From CAVXYC01 sp046154735 (lineage in GTDB: Bacteria > Chloroflexota > UBA6077 > JACCZL01): a stretch of 17,077 nucleotides of DNA. The position numbers were made by a program, and so were the translations under genes. How positions within the stretch are numbered: the stretch's first letter is position 1; the number at the start of each line of letters is the position of its first letter. The DNA lies in assembly GCA_046154735.1 (NCBI GenBank), contig JBJXFJ010000354.1, forward strand, positions 1 through 17,077. Direction: 5' to 3'. Below, piece by piece: positions 1-7,847 of this stretch. The notes beneath the pieces were generated by a model. That model saw only the letters and a program-made list of their open reading frames with translations, was not told the origin of the DNA and searched no databases.

Positions 1-36
1 AAGGATTAGGCGAGCGGCGCCTCTCGCCTAATCCTT
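1..36. repeat. Perfect inverted repeat at window edge, possible terminator
   Basis: Two 14-base arms (1-14 and 23-36) are perfectly complementary around an 8-base GC-rich loop. The element lies 8 bases past the stop codon of the minus-strand SDR gene, where a terminator would be expected. A U-tract would fall outside the window, so intrinsic termination cannot be confirmed. It could equally be an edge copy of a dispersed palindrome. Confidence 0.6.
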
Positions 37-44
37 CTCCTCAC

Positions 45-830
45 TCAGTTCCCGCCGTGCACCGGGATGATGGCCGCATTCACATATGCCGCGGCATCTG
101 ACGCCAGAAAGAGTGCCACGCCGGCAATGTCCTCAGGTGTGCCCACCCGGCCCACGGCCGTGCGATGACCGGCCTCAGCCAGCTCCGGTCGTACAATGCC
201 GCCCGGGCGAGGCGTGTCAATGGTGCCAGGGGCAATGCAGTTGACGCGCACTTCCGGTCCCCATTGGTAGGCCATGAATACCGTGAGCCGGTGTAGCGCG
301 GCCTTCGCTGAGCCATAAGCAGAGAACTCGCCACCTTGACGGCGGGTCAGCTCGCCTGATTCCGAGCCGGTATTCACAATGGCGCCCTTGCCTTGCTTCT
401 TCATGTGTGGGACTACCGCCCGTGAACAGAGGAAGGCGCTCTTCACGTTCACCTCATAAGCCATCATGAAATCTTCCGGGGCAAGCTCCAGGAGGGGCGC
501 CCGCGCAAACTGGGGCATCTCCGGATTGCGCGAGTAGGTGCCGCCGGCCACGTTGATGAGCGCATCGATCCGCCCAAAGCGGTCCAGCGTCTGCGCCACC
601 AGGCTATCCACCTGTTCTGGCTTGGTGACGTCCACTAGAACCGGGAGCGTAGGCGCGCCCAACTTTTCAATCTCCGCCGCGGCAGGCGGCAATGAATCCG
701 CCGGGACGCCTGCAATCACTACATTTGCACCGGCTAGGGCGAATGCCCTAGCACACCCAAGACCAATACCGCCACTGCCACCAGTGATGATGACCGTGCG
801 TCCCTCCATTGAAAACCGCGACAGATCCAT
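45..830 (-). CDS. SDR family NAD(P)-dependent oxidoreductase
   Basis: This 261-residue protein is a classical short-chain dehydrogenase/reductase, which oxidises or reduces an alcohol/ketone using NAD(P). The Rossmann TGGSGGIG motif is at residues 16-23, NVAG at 93-96 and the structural Asn in NVNVK at 128. The catalytic Ser lies in NTGSESG (156-158), followed by Tyr172 and Lys176 of YGSAK and a PG motif after beta-6 (201-202). Length is normal for the classical family. The start is supported by GAGGAG five bases upstream of the ATG. It lies about 90 bases downstream of the isochorismatase-fold gene on the same strand, so the two may be co-transcribed. FabG-like or sugar/hydroxy-acid dehydrogenase roles are possible; the substrate cannot be read from the sequence. 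Confidence 0.93.
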   Translation of the reverse strand: MDLSRFSMEGRTVIITGGSGGIGLGCARAFALAGANVVIAGVPADSLPPAAAEIEKLGAPTLPVLVDVTKPEQVDSLVAQTLDRFGRIDALINVAGGTYSRNPEMPQFARAPLLELAPEDFMMAYEVNVKSAFLCSRAVVPHMKKQGKGAIVNTGSESGELTRRQGGEFSAYGSAKAALHRLTVFMAYQWGPEVRVNCIAPGTIDTPRPGGIVRPELAEAGHRTAVGRVGTPEDIAGVALFLASDAAAYVNAAIIPVHGGN

Positions 831-844
831 AGATGCTCCTCTTT

Positions 845-917
845 AGACGGAGGACGGAGGACGGAAATGTGGATTCGGCCTCCACTTGAACTCCCGTCCG
901 TCCCCCGTCGTCCGTCC
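845..917. repeat. GGACGGA tandem motif with imperfect inverted complement
   Basis: A short tandem of a seven-base unit (acggagg) at about 847-864 is followed at 893-917 by a run of cgtccgt-type sequence that is roughly its reverse complement. A small 5-bp hairpin (869-873 with 881-885) sits between them. The element fills the gap between the isochorismatase-like gene and the SDR gene and lies just upstream of the SDR ribosome binding site. It may fold in RNA and separate or tune expression of the two genes, but pairing is imperfect and no U-tract follows. Confidence 0.4.
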
Positions 918-919
918 GA

Positions 920-1651
920 CTATCTACCCCAAACTTCGTTGCCGCCATTATCGCGGTTCCAGCCGCCACGCGACTCGATGAAGTCAAGCGCTTCGTCAAT
1001 GAAGATGACATCCCCATACTTGGTGTTCATGTCGTACAGATTCACCTTGTGGCTCAGCCAGTTTCGGTCGAAGACGCAGTCTTCCACCACGCCCACGCTA
1101 TACCCATGCATGTAGGCCTCGTTCACACTCGCTCGTACGCAGCCGCTGGTGGAGTTGCCGCAGATGATCAGCGTATCCACCCCCAGTTGCACCAAGTAAG
1201 CGTTGAGCGGCGTGCCATAGAAGGCGCTGGCGCGGGTTTTCCTGATGAGGAGCTCGCCATCCTTCGGCGCAAGTGGCTCAAAATGGGCGGAATTCCAGGC
1301 GGGATCGGTTGTTCCACTGTTTGCTCGCTTCGTGGCAGACGCATCGATGTTTCGGCGATTGGTCAGGTCACCCGTCGTGTGAACCACGGGCAGACCCGCG
1401 GCTCGGGCGGCGGCCATGAGCCGCTGTGTGGGCTCCAGCGCGTCCCAGGCAGCCATGCCGCAGGAGCTGGGGAATCGCTTCATCGCTTCCATGAGCGGCT
1501 CGGGCTTGTCTCCAAAGACGGCATTGTAATTATCGATACAGAGGAGCGCAGGCCGGCCCTTGAGGCCCATGCGGCCCGCGTAATTCGAGGTGACCGCTCG
1601 AATCTCATCATCGATCACGTCTTCCCAGGTATGGCGTCGATCTTCAGTCAT
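920..1651 (-). CDS. Isochorismatase-family cysteine hydrolase
   Basis: The protein (243 residues from this start) belongs to the isochorismatase-like cysteine hydrolase superfamily, which includes N-carbamoylsarcosine amidase, nicotinamidase and related amidases. The expected triad is visible: Asp40 in LLCIDNYN, Lys138 in LIRKTRAS and nucleophile Cys171 in GNSTSGCVRAS. The N-terminal 30-40 residues before the first core strand resemble the carbamoylsarcosine-amidase branch more than short nicotinamidases. The ATG at 1651 is preferred over one 14 codons upstream because AAGGGAG lies six bases before it. The SDR gene follows on the same strand. A C-N hydrolase acting on an amide or ureido intermediate is the likely role; the exact substrate is unknown. 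Confidence 0.9.
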   Translation of the reverse strand: MTEDRRHTWEDVIDDEIRAVTSNYAGRMGLKGRPALLCIDNYNAVFGDKPEPLMEAMKRFPSSCGMAAWDALEPTQRLMAAARAAGLPVVHTTGDLTNRRNIDASATKRANSGTTDPAWNSAHFEPLAPKDGELLIRKTRASAFYGTPLNAYLVQLGVDTLIICGNSTSGCVRASVNEAYMHGYSVGVVEDCVFDRNWLSHKVNLYDMNTKYGDVIFIDEALDFIESRGGWNRDNGGNEVWGR

Positions 1652-1928
1652 GGCAATCTCCCTTCGGGCAAGCCGCCAATTGGGCGGTGCCATCGGCGGC
1701 TCACCGGGCGGATTCTCGGCTCAGTCCGCACATGCTCTAGAGTAGCGCAGCTTTGGTGTTTCGGCTAGATCGCAGGAGCACAAGTCTGGAGCCGGGCACC
1801 TTGTGCCGCGAGGTCACAGGCGAGATTTGAGCAGCCGACAAGCCGTGCTCAGTTTTGCCTACACTTCCTGCGCTCACTCGAGACCGAGCCCAACGGGAGT
1901 GAAGGCATACACGTGGGAGACAGAGTAA

Positions 1929-3479
1929 ATGCATGCAGGCCTGCAGGGTCACTCCGACATGATGGTCTCTCAGTTCGACCAGCTTCAGCGAAAGCTCGTG
2001 CCATTATGGGAGTCCATTGGACGGAGCGATCCGGGCGGCGCGCTGGAGGATGAGAACACGGTGGTGGTGGTGCCGTCACTCTCGGTGGATGTGGAGCTCA
2101 GCGGCTCCGCGCTGCAGGCGTATGAAGAACGATTCATGTTCATGCTCTTCCTACTACGCCAGCCGCTTATCCGCCTAATTTATGTCACTTCACAAGCCGT
2201 ACACCCCAGCATCGTGGATTACTATCTGCACACTCTGCCAGGATCCATCGTCAGCAATGCACGCAAGCGGCTGTTCATGGTGGCGCCGTTTGATGACTCA
2301 CCGCGCACGCTCACGGAGAAGCTGCTGGAGCGCCCGCGATTCCTGCGCCACATTCGCTCGCTCATTCCGGATATGGATCGGGCGCACCTGGTGCCCTACA
2401 ACACGACGGAGCGCGAGCGTGAGCTTGCGGTACAGCTTGGTATCCCGATGTACGCGGCGGATCCGCGTTTTTTCGGATTTGGAACGAAGAGCGGATGTCG
2501 GCAGATCTTTAGCGAAGAGGGAGTGCGCCATCCCTTGGGCTTTGAAAACCTCCGGAGCGAGGAGGCGATCCTGGCGGCCATTGCCCAGATGCGTTCACAA
2601 AAGCCTGAGATTCAGCGCGTCATCGTAAAGCTCAATGAAGGTGTTGCGGGCATGGGCAACGCCGTGGTTGACCTGAGCGTCCTGCCGCCACCGGGGGATT
2701 CCCGTGAAGCTAAAGAGCTGACTGAGCGGCTGCACAGGATGCGCTTTGAGATGGCTGACCTGACCTACGAGACCTACGTGGAAAAGGTCGTGGATGGAGG
2801 CGCTATCGTGGAGGAGCTCATCATCGGCGAGGCGTTTGAGAGTCCTAGCGCCCAACTGCGGGTGAGTCCACTTGGCGAGCTGGAGCTCCTTTCCACGCAT
2901 GACCAGCTTCTGGGTGGGCCCAGTGGGCAGACGTATCTTGGCGCCACCTTTCCCGCAAACCAGGACTATGGTCCCCAGATCATGCGCGAGGCGGCCAAAG
3001 TTGGGCGGCGCTTTGCGCGCGAGGGAATCGTGGGTCGATTCGCCGTGGATTTCGTCGTCGTCAAGAGCTCATCCGGGGAGTGGGAGCCTTACGCCATCGA
3101 GGTGAATCTCCGGAAGGGCGGCACCACCCACCCTTTCCTCACGCTTCAATACTTGACTGATGGACGCTATGACGCGGAATTGGGCGAGTTCGCCACGGCT
3201 CAGGGCCATCCCAAGTATTACCTGGCCAGCGATCATGTGTCTGACCCATCGTATCGAGTGTTTACACCGGAGCTGCTTTTCGACGTCTTAAGCCATCATC
3301 GGCTCCAGTTTGATCACACCTCGCAAACTGGAGTGGTGCTGCATATGATGAGCGCGGTGGGATCACTTGGAAATCTGGGCGTAACCGCCATCGCAGACTC
3401 CCCGGATGATGCGAGGCGACTCTACGATCGATTCGTGGCGGTGCTGGACGCGGAGTCTCAGAGGGCACTCACACCGTAG
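1929..3479 (+). CDS. PGM1-related ATP-grasp peptide/carboxylate-amine ligase
   Basis: This 516-residue protein resembles the 'peptide ligase PGM1-related' family, named for the ATP-grasp ligase of pheganomycin biosynthesis. Such enzymes activate a carboxylate as acyl-phosphate and join it to an amine. Residues 16-200 form the family's N-terminal region (FDQLQRKL, VVVVPSLS, IVDYYL, SPRTLTEKLLERPR, FGTKSG). The ATP-grasp core has Lys234 in VIVKLNEGVAGMGN, Glu295-Glu296 in IVEEL, Asp374 and the metal-binding EVNLRKGGTTHP at 391-401. The C-terminal segment (about 445-505, GVVLHMMSAVGSLG) matches a PGM1-type C-terminal domain. GGGAG lies about nine bases before the ATG; ATGs at 1959 and 1962 are alternatives. 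No precursor-peptide or other biosynthetic gene is adjacent, so the substrate is open. Confidence 0.85.
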   Translation: MHAGLQGHSDMMVSQFDQLQRKLVPLWESIGRSDPGGALEDENTVVVVPSLSVDVELSGSALQAYEERFMFMLFLLRQPLIRLIYVTSQAVHPSIVDYYLHTLPGSIVSNARKRLFMVAPFDDSPRTLTEKLLERPRFLRHIRSLIPDMDRAHLVPYNTTERERELAVQLGIPMYAADPRFFGFGTKSGCRQIFSEEGVRHPLGFENLRSEEAILAAIAQMRSQKPEIQRVIVKLNEGVAGMGNAVVDLSVLPPPGDSREAKELTERLHRMRFEMADLTYETYVEKVVDGGAIVEELIIGEAFESPSAQLRVSPLGELELLSTHDQLLGGPSGQTYLGATFPANQDYGPQIMREAAKVGRRFAREGIVGRFAVDFVVVKSSSGEWEPYAIEVNLRKGGTTHPFLTLQYLTDGRYDAELGEFATAQGHPKYYLASDHVSDPSYRVFTPELLFDVLSHHRLQFDHTSQTGVVLHMMSAVGSLGNLGVTAIADSPDDARRLYDRFVAVLDAESQRALTP

Positions 3480-3532
3480 CGGCGGTCTCCCGCATGACGC
3501 GGAAGCCTCCACTACAGTGCGCTGAGCTCGGG

Positions 3533-4288
3533 TTATTGCTGACCGTAACGAGTTAAGAGCACGTCCTTGTCCTTAACCAAGCCGACACCCGGACAGTGAA
3601 TCTTCTGCCCGATATCCTTTGGATCCATACCAGAGGTCTCAGTCACTTTGACGCAGTTGTCGAAGCGGCCGGCTGGCGTTTGAACGCTCTCACTCACGCC
3701 GACAATCTCCCCGCGATCGAGTGCCACGCCAGGCGCGATCTCTTGCATGAAGCGCGCTCCCAGCAGCGGCTCGGAGGGCATGATGAGTCCTGCCCGGGCA
3801 CCGTTCTCGCCGTGATGCCAGGCGCCATCGTGCGAGACAACGCGTCCTTTCTCGTAGATATCAACATCCTCGCCAAAGTAGTAGACGCTACTGGTCTGCC
3901 CACAGAGTGCGAAGTAGTTGAGTGAGACTTCAACGAGCTCACCATTCACCCAATCCCGCTCTTCGACAATGCGCGTATCTACGCCGCCGATGACCTTGGT
4001 GTCATTGAGCACCGTGATCGTAAGCGCGACGGTCTCATCGTCTTCCTTACCCTCGTATCGAAGTTGAAAGCCGGGTTCCAGGATGAAGAAGGCATTCCTT
4101 CCGTTGTTCTGGAACTTGCAGTCATTGAGTCGGAAATTCTCGGTGAAGAGGGTCTGTTCATCCTTTGGCTTTTTCTTCTTCTTGTTTTGTTTGGCATCCG
4201 CAGGTGCCGCACCAACGCTAAACAATACCGCCAGGCCTAAGCCCAGCATGAGCGCTCGAGCTCCGAGACTCAATCCTTGAAGTGACAT
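3533..4288 (-). CDS. Secreted conserved hypothetical protein
   Basis: The 251-residue product has a Sec-type signal peptide: a short n-region with Arg11, a hydrophobic core (about 12-28) and a likely cleavage after ADA at 30-32. A lysine-rich stretch (KKKKKPKDEQ) follows, then a mostly beta-type globular domain with four cysteines. Phrases such as YFGEDVDIYEKGRVVSHDGAW and IHCPGVGLVKDKD resemble a recurring family of exported hypothetical proteins I have seen but cannot name. The ATG at 4288 is chosen over the one at 4303 because GGAG sits seven bases before it. It is convergent with the PGM1-like ligase and divergent from the two-component system, so that system might control it. An envelope or periplasmic role is inferred; function unknown. 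Confidence 0.8.
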   Translation of the reverse strand: MSLQGLSLGARALMLGLGLAVLFSVGAAPADAKQNKKKKKPKDEQTLFTENFRLNDCKFQNNGRNAFFILEPGFQLRYEGKEDDETVALTITVLNDTKVIGGVDTRIVEERDWVNGELVEVSLNYFALCGQTSSVYYFGEDVDIYEKGRVVSHDGAWHHGENGARAGLIMPSEPLLGARFMQEIAPGVALDRGEIVGVSESVQTPAGRFDNCVKVTETSGMDPKDIGQKIHCPGVGLVKDKDVLLTRYGQQ

Positions 4289-4306
4289 TGCACAACTCCG
4301 CATTCT

Positions 4307-4319
4307 GGACCAATGGTCC
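4307..4319. promoter_or_regulatory. Perfect 6-1-6 palindrome, candidate operator
   Basis: The sequence ggaccaatggtcc has two six-base arms around a single base. It lies in the divergent region between the secreted protein and the response regulator gene, just upstream of the secreted protein's start. Its position suits a regulator binding site, but a palindrome of this size can occur by chance and OmpR-type regulators usually bind direct repeats. Confidence 0.25.
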
Positions 4320-4445
4320 GCTGGCTCCGCGCGTCGGCCGATTCGGGCGGGCTGATCATCACACTACGCGGCGGACCTAAACTCAAGCTAAATTGCACGA
4401 TGCTGGCACGCATCCGTGGGTATACTGGCGTCGGGTGGTGATTCA

Positions 4446-5126
4446 GTGACCCGATTGCTCATAGCGGAAGACGAGTTGAAGCTGGGTTTCTCATTGGAAG
4501 AAGGCCTCAATGAAGCCGGCTACACCGTGGACCTCGCAGTAGATGGTGACGAGGCGCTCGCCTTCGCTCGCTGCGCGAAGTACGATGCCATGGTGCTGGA
4601 CATTCTTCTTCCGAGATTAGATGGCCTCTCGGTGTGTCGGCAGATTCGACAGGATGGCGCATTGACCCCCATCCTCATGCTCACCGCCCGCGATAGCCTG
4701 GAGGACAAGATCCGGGGCTTGGATAGTGGCGCTGATGATTACCTCACCAAGCCCTTCAATTTCTCCGAGCTGCTCGCCCGCGTTCGAGCGCTGGTGCGGC
4801 GTGGGTCCGAGCAGCGCTCCGGCACGCTTGCGCTGGGGCAGCTCACCCTTGATCCCGCGTCGCAGACGGTGGCCTGGCAGGCTGTTCCGCTCGCGTTCAC
4901 TCGGCGCGAGTACACCCTACTGGAGACGCTCATGCGTCGACCCGAATGGATCGTGCCGCGTGAGGCCATTATTGAGAGCGTCTGGGGATTTGATTACCCG
5001 GAGTCCCCAAATCTGGTAGACGTGTACATCGGTCGGCTGCGCCGCAAGCTCCGCGAGGCCGGCACGAGCGCCGTCATTGACACGGTACGTGGCCTCGGCT
5101 ACCGCATGAGAGAAGGCGTGGATTGA
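4446..5126 (+). CDS. OmpR/PhoB-family two-component response regulator
   Basis: The 226-residue protein (from this start) has an N-terminal receiver domain with acidic pair Glu8-Asp9, phospho-acceptor Asp52 in VLDILLPRLDG, Thr80 and Lys102 in LTKPFN. A C-terminal winged-helix DNA-binding domain follows (TRREYTLLETLMRRP, VDVYIGRLRRKL, VRGLGYRM). It resembles the QseB/TctD/CusR branch of the OmpR family. The reading frame is open back to a GTG at 4416, but the GTG at 4446 gives the usual MTRLLIAEDE start. A TATACT hexamer at 4421-4426 could be a -10 box that would place the longer start inside the promoter; no good -35 is seen at normal spacing. The stop is one base from the kinase start, so the two are an operon and cognate partners. 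Confidence 0.94.
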   Translation: MTRLLIAEDELKLGFSLEEGLNEAGYTVDLAVDGDEALAFARCAKYDAMVLDILLPRLDGLSVCRQIRQDGALTPILMLTARDSLEDKIRGLDSGADDYLTKPFNFSELLARVRALVRRGSEQRSGTLALGQLTLDPASQTVAWQAVPLAFTRREYTLLETLMRRPEWIVPREAIIESVWGFDYPESPNLVDVYIGRLRRKLREAGTSAVIDTVRGLGYRMREGVD

Positions 5127-5127
5127 G

Positions 5128-6618
5128 ATGAGCCAGATGTGGCTTCCGCGCCGCGCGCGAACACGGTTGGCCATGTGGTACACGGGCATGCTTGCGGGGA
5201 GCCTGGTGCTGCTGGGAATGCTCGGCCTCTGGACCGTCGAGCGCTCAATGTACGGTCACCTGGACGAGCTCCTGCTCTTCAAGGTTGGCGTGATGCAAAC
5301 GGAGCTTGAAACAGACAACGGCCGGCTCAAGGCCGACCTTGATCCGGCAAAGAACCCGGACGCCGGTGCCCTGACCGCGGGCCTGGATGTTGTTCGGATC
5401 TGGGACCAGCGACAACGGGTGGTGCATCGTTTTGCGATCGATCGCGACCTTCCGGAACCTGATGCGGAGGTCTTTGACTCGCTGCTGTCCGGTCGGGCCG
5501 ATTCAGTCTGGACGACGGTGACCGGATCAACAGGTGAATCGATCCGTCTCTACACCGCACCGGCCAGGCGCAAAGGGCAGGTGATGGGCGTCATTCAAGT
5601 GGGGCGATCCCAGGCAGAGCTTGATGCGGTATTGCATCAGCTTCGGCTCATGGGGGGTGTTGGCGCGCTGCTGGCCATTGCCCTGGGCGGACTCGGCGGT
5701 TGGTTCCTGGCCGGTCGAGCACTGGCGCCTGTTGATCGCATCACCCGCGCTGCTGAGCAGATCGGCGCGGAGGACCTATCGCGCCGTCTGAATTTGGCGT
5801 TGCCGGATGACGAGCTGGGCCGACTCGCCCGGGCCTTTGACGGGATGATCCAGCGGCTGGAGCAGGTGTTTCGGCGCCAACAGCAGTTCACCGCGGATGC
5901 TTCGCATGAGCTCCGCACACCACTGGCGGTGATCCGTTCGCAAGTGGATGTGGCACTGGGCAGGCCCCGGGAGGCGGAGTATTACTCGCGTACATTAGGC
6001 AGCGTGCGAGAGGAGACGCTCCGGTTGGAGCGGCTCACCGAGAATCTTCTGGTTCTGGCCCGCGCTGATGCAGCGATGATTCCCGCGCTCGCGCTGGTGG
6101 AGCTGGATGCCCTCGTGGCGGAAGTGGCGGCTGGCGTGGCACTCCGCGCACGAGCCAGCGGCGTGAAGCTTCTCCTGGAAGTTGATTCTGCGAGCTCTGT
6201 GCTGGGTTCGGAGCAGCTCATCACCCAACTTCTCTCAAATGTGCTGGACAACGCCCTTCGCCATACGCCCCGGGGTGGCGAGGTGGTACTCAGTCTCGGA
6301 TCAAGAAATGCTCGTGTCATGATTGCGGTGCGGGATACCGGCGAGGGTATCGCTCCAGAACACTTGCCGCATTTGACCGAACGATTCTACCGAGTTGATC
6401 AGGCTCGCGGCAGTGCCTCCGGCGGCGCCGGATTGGGCCTGGCCATCTGCGCCTGGATTGCGCGACTCCACGGCGGAGAGATTGAATTCCAGAGCGAACC
6501 GGGGGTGGGGACGGTGGTGACCGTCTGGTTTCCCGCCGGGGAAATTGAGCATGACTCCGCTGTTCCCGAATCTGTGCAATCGTCTCCACTTCGTTCAGCG
6601 GCCGCGGGTGCTGTCTGA
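5128..6618 (+). CDS. HAMP-domain sensor histidine kinase
   Basis: This 496-residue kinase has one transmembrane helix at about 17-37, an extracytoplasmic sensor region of about 135 residues (40-174), and a second helix at about 175-196. A HAMP linker follows (APVDRITRAAEQI). The HisKA domain has His260 in FTADASHELRTPLAVIR. The HATPase domain has the N-box NVLDNALRHTP (371-381), G1 box DTGEGIAP (403-410), F box FYRVD and G2 box GGAGLGLAI (432-440). After the last strand there is a short unconserved tail of about 25 residues. It autophosphorylates and passes phosphate to the regulator encoded one base upstream. The overall form resembles the CusS/QseC-like class. The signal is unknown; the neighbouring secreted protein may be part of the same response. 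Confidence 0.94.
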   Translation: MSQMWLPRRARTRLAMWYTGMLAGSLVLLGMLGLWTVERSMYGHLDELLLFKVGVMQTELETDNGRLKADLDPAKNPDAGALTAGLDVVRIWDQRQRVVHRFAIDRDLPEPDAEVFDSLLSGRADSVWTTVTGSTGESIRLYTAPARRKGQVMGVIQVGRSQAELDAVLHQLRLMGGVGALLAIALGGLGGWFLAGRALAPVDRITRAAEQIGAEDLSRRLNLALPDDELGRLARAFDGMIQRLEQVFRRQQQFTADASHELRTPLAVIRSQVDVALGRPREAEYYSRTLGSVREETLRLERLTENLLVLARADAAMIPALALVELDALVAEVAAGVALRARASGVKLLLEVDSASSVLGSEQLITQLLSNVLDNALRHTPRGGEVVLSLGSRNARVMIAVRDTGEGIAPEHLPHLTERFYRVDQARGSASGGAGLGLAICAWIARLHGGEIEFQSEPGVGTVVTVWFPAGEIEHDSAVPESVQSSPLRSAAAGAV

Positions 6619-6652
6619 TGTTCAGTGTCGGGGCGACACGAGGAGATGCCAC

Positions 6653-7438
6653 ATGATGCAACCAACCAATCCAGCCAGAGAACGTATGCAGGCCGGGGAG
6701 GTAGCGCTGGGCCTGATTGTTCGGCTGGCGCGATCGGGCGACATCGCGCGCATTGCGAAGACCTCCGGCCATGATTTCATCTTCATCGATGGGCAGCACG
6801 CGATCTTCTCGATGGAAACGATAGGGCACCTGGCGCAGGCGGCGCTGGGCTGCGGTGTTGCACCGCTGGTGCGCGTGCGGAGCTGTGACGACCCGGATAT
6901 CCCGGTGCTGCTGGACAATGGCGTGACGGGGATCATCGTGCCCGATGTCAGCACGGCTGAGCAGGCGCAGCGGGCGGTGAGCGCGGCCAAGTATGCACCC
7001 ATTGGTCGGCGCTCCGTGGGCGGGGGGGCCACCGTGTTTGATCACGCGCTGGTGCCGCTGGCCGAGAGCATCCGCGTGCTGAACGACCTCACGCTGGTGG
7101 TATGCATGATTGAAACAGTTGAGGGACTCGAGAACGTGAATGAGATCGCGGCGGTGGAAGGCGTCGACGTGCTGCACGTCGGCTGCAGCGACCTCTCCGT
7201 GGCCCTCGGCAAACCGGGGTCTTATGCTGACCCGGAGATCGTCGCGGCGCTTGATCGGGTGATTGACGCGGCCGCACGTCATGGCAAGTATGCCGGTCTG
7301 GGTGGTGATCGGGATCTGGAGCGTCAAGTGCGTTACATCCGCAGAGGCGTGCGCTTCGTGACAACGCAGGCGGACCTGGCATTGCTGCTTGCGGCCGCCA
7401 CTCAGAAGGCGACGGAGATCCGCGCTGGAATTGAGTGA
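6653..7438 (+). CDS. HpcH/HpaI-family aldolase
   Basis: The 261-residue product matches class II, divalent-metal-dependent pyruvate aldolases of the HpcH/HpaI family. These cleave 4-hydroxy-2-oxo or 2-keto-3-deoxy acids to pyruvate plus an aldehyde. The expected residues are present with family spacing: His49 in FIDGQHA (usual family text is EHA), Arg74 in LVRVRS, Glu154 in MIETVEGLENV, and Asp180 in HVGCSDLSVALG where many members have GPADL. AGGAG seven bases before the ATG at 6653 decides the start; the frame is open further upstream but overlaps the kinase gene. It begins 34 bases after the kinase stop and opens a run of four co-directional metabolic genes. Whether it acts as a rhamnonate-, heptanedioate- or malyl-type aldolase cannot be told. 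Confidence 0.92.
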   Translation: MMQPTNPARERMQAGEVALGLIVRLARSGDIARIAKTSGHDFIFIDGQHAIFSMETIGHLAQAALGCGVAPLVRVRSCDDPDIPVLLDNGVTGIIVPDVSTAEQAQRAVSAAKYAPIGRRSVGGGATVFDHALVPLAESIRVLNDLTLVVCMIETVEGLENVNEIAAVEGVDVLHVGCSDLSVALGKPGSYADPEIVAALDRVIDAAARHGKYAGLGGDRDLERQVRYIRRGVRFVTTQADLALLLAAATQKATEIRAGIE

Positions 7439-7847
7439 TTAGCCGGAGCTCGGTCTCGACGTATGGGTCATAGGCGGGCGTTCCGTCCACTTGCATCTGA
7501 CGGTCACAACGGCCCAGGCAGACTCTCCGAGCCACTAGCGTGAACGTCGCGTGACCGGTGAAATGTGGCTCCTCGCCGGCACATCCGGTAGCGCGGCAGT
7601 CTTGCGCCCCGTGCCCGAGGATTCCTGCAACTCATACGGTTGCACATGGTTGGGGATCCCGCTCGCGCGGGGCACAAGACCACCGCGCTACGGAAGGTCT
7701 ACCGGTGTCGGGATGGGCGGATGTGCCAACTCAGGGCGTTCCGTCCTTCGCATCTGGATGCGATACTTGCGGCCGCACCACGATTGCGAACGTGCCCCCT
7801 GAACGGTGAATAATCCAGGCCTAGCTTGACCAGAGAAGGAAGATCCC
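7439..7847. repeat. Non-coding 409-base gap with nested inverted repeat
   Basis: No convincing gene fills this gap; the open frames have no family features and overlap one another. It contains an inverted repeat with 13-base arms and one mismatch (7599-7611 with 7668-7680). Within it is a perfect six-base stem around seven bases (7626-7631 with 7639-7644). A 13-base direct repeat gggcgttccgtcc occurs at 7476-7488 and 7734-7746, each copy followed closely by gcatctg. The structure could be a terminator-like or regulatory RNA fold or a decayed mobile element. AAGGAAG near 7837-7842 belongs to the next gene. Confidence 0.45.

Noticed and set aside
1049..1768. 239-codon plus-strand open frame opposite the isochorismatase-like gene
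   Set aside because: It is antisense to a clear conserved gene and its translation has no family features.
1934..1945. 12-base palindrome tgcaggcctgca at the start of the PGM1-like gene
   Set aside because: It lies inside the first codons and is of a size that can arise by chance; no second copy was seen.
4393..4426. Promoter with TTGCAC and TATACT before the response regulator
   Set aside because: The spacing of 22 bases is too long for a standard sigma-70 promoter; only the -10-like box is mentioned.
6317..7327. 336-codon minus-strand open frame opposite the kinase and aldolase genes
   Set aside because: It runs antisense across two well-supported genes, is rich in His/Arg as expected for a shadow frame, and has no recognisable domain.
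7620..7655. Integron attC-like site
   Set aside because: The inner stem has gttgcac and ctgcaac where attC needs GTTRRRY and RYYYAAC; the core sites do not fit and no integrase or cassette is present.
7551..7809. Two overlapping 83-codon frames in the aldolase-cyclase gap
   Set aside because: They overlap each other in different frames, cross the inverted repeat and have no conserved features.
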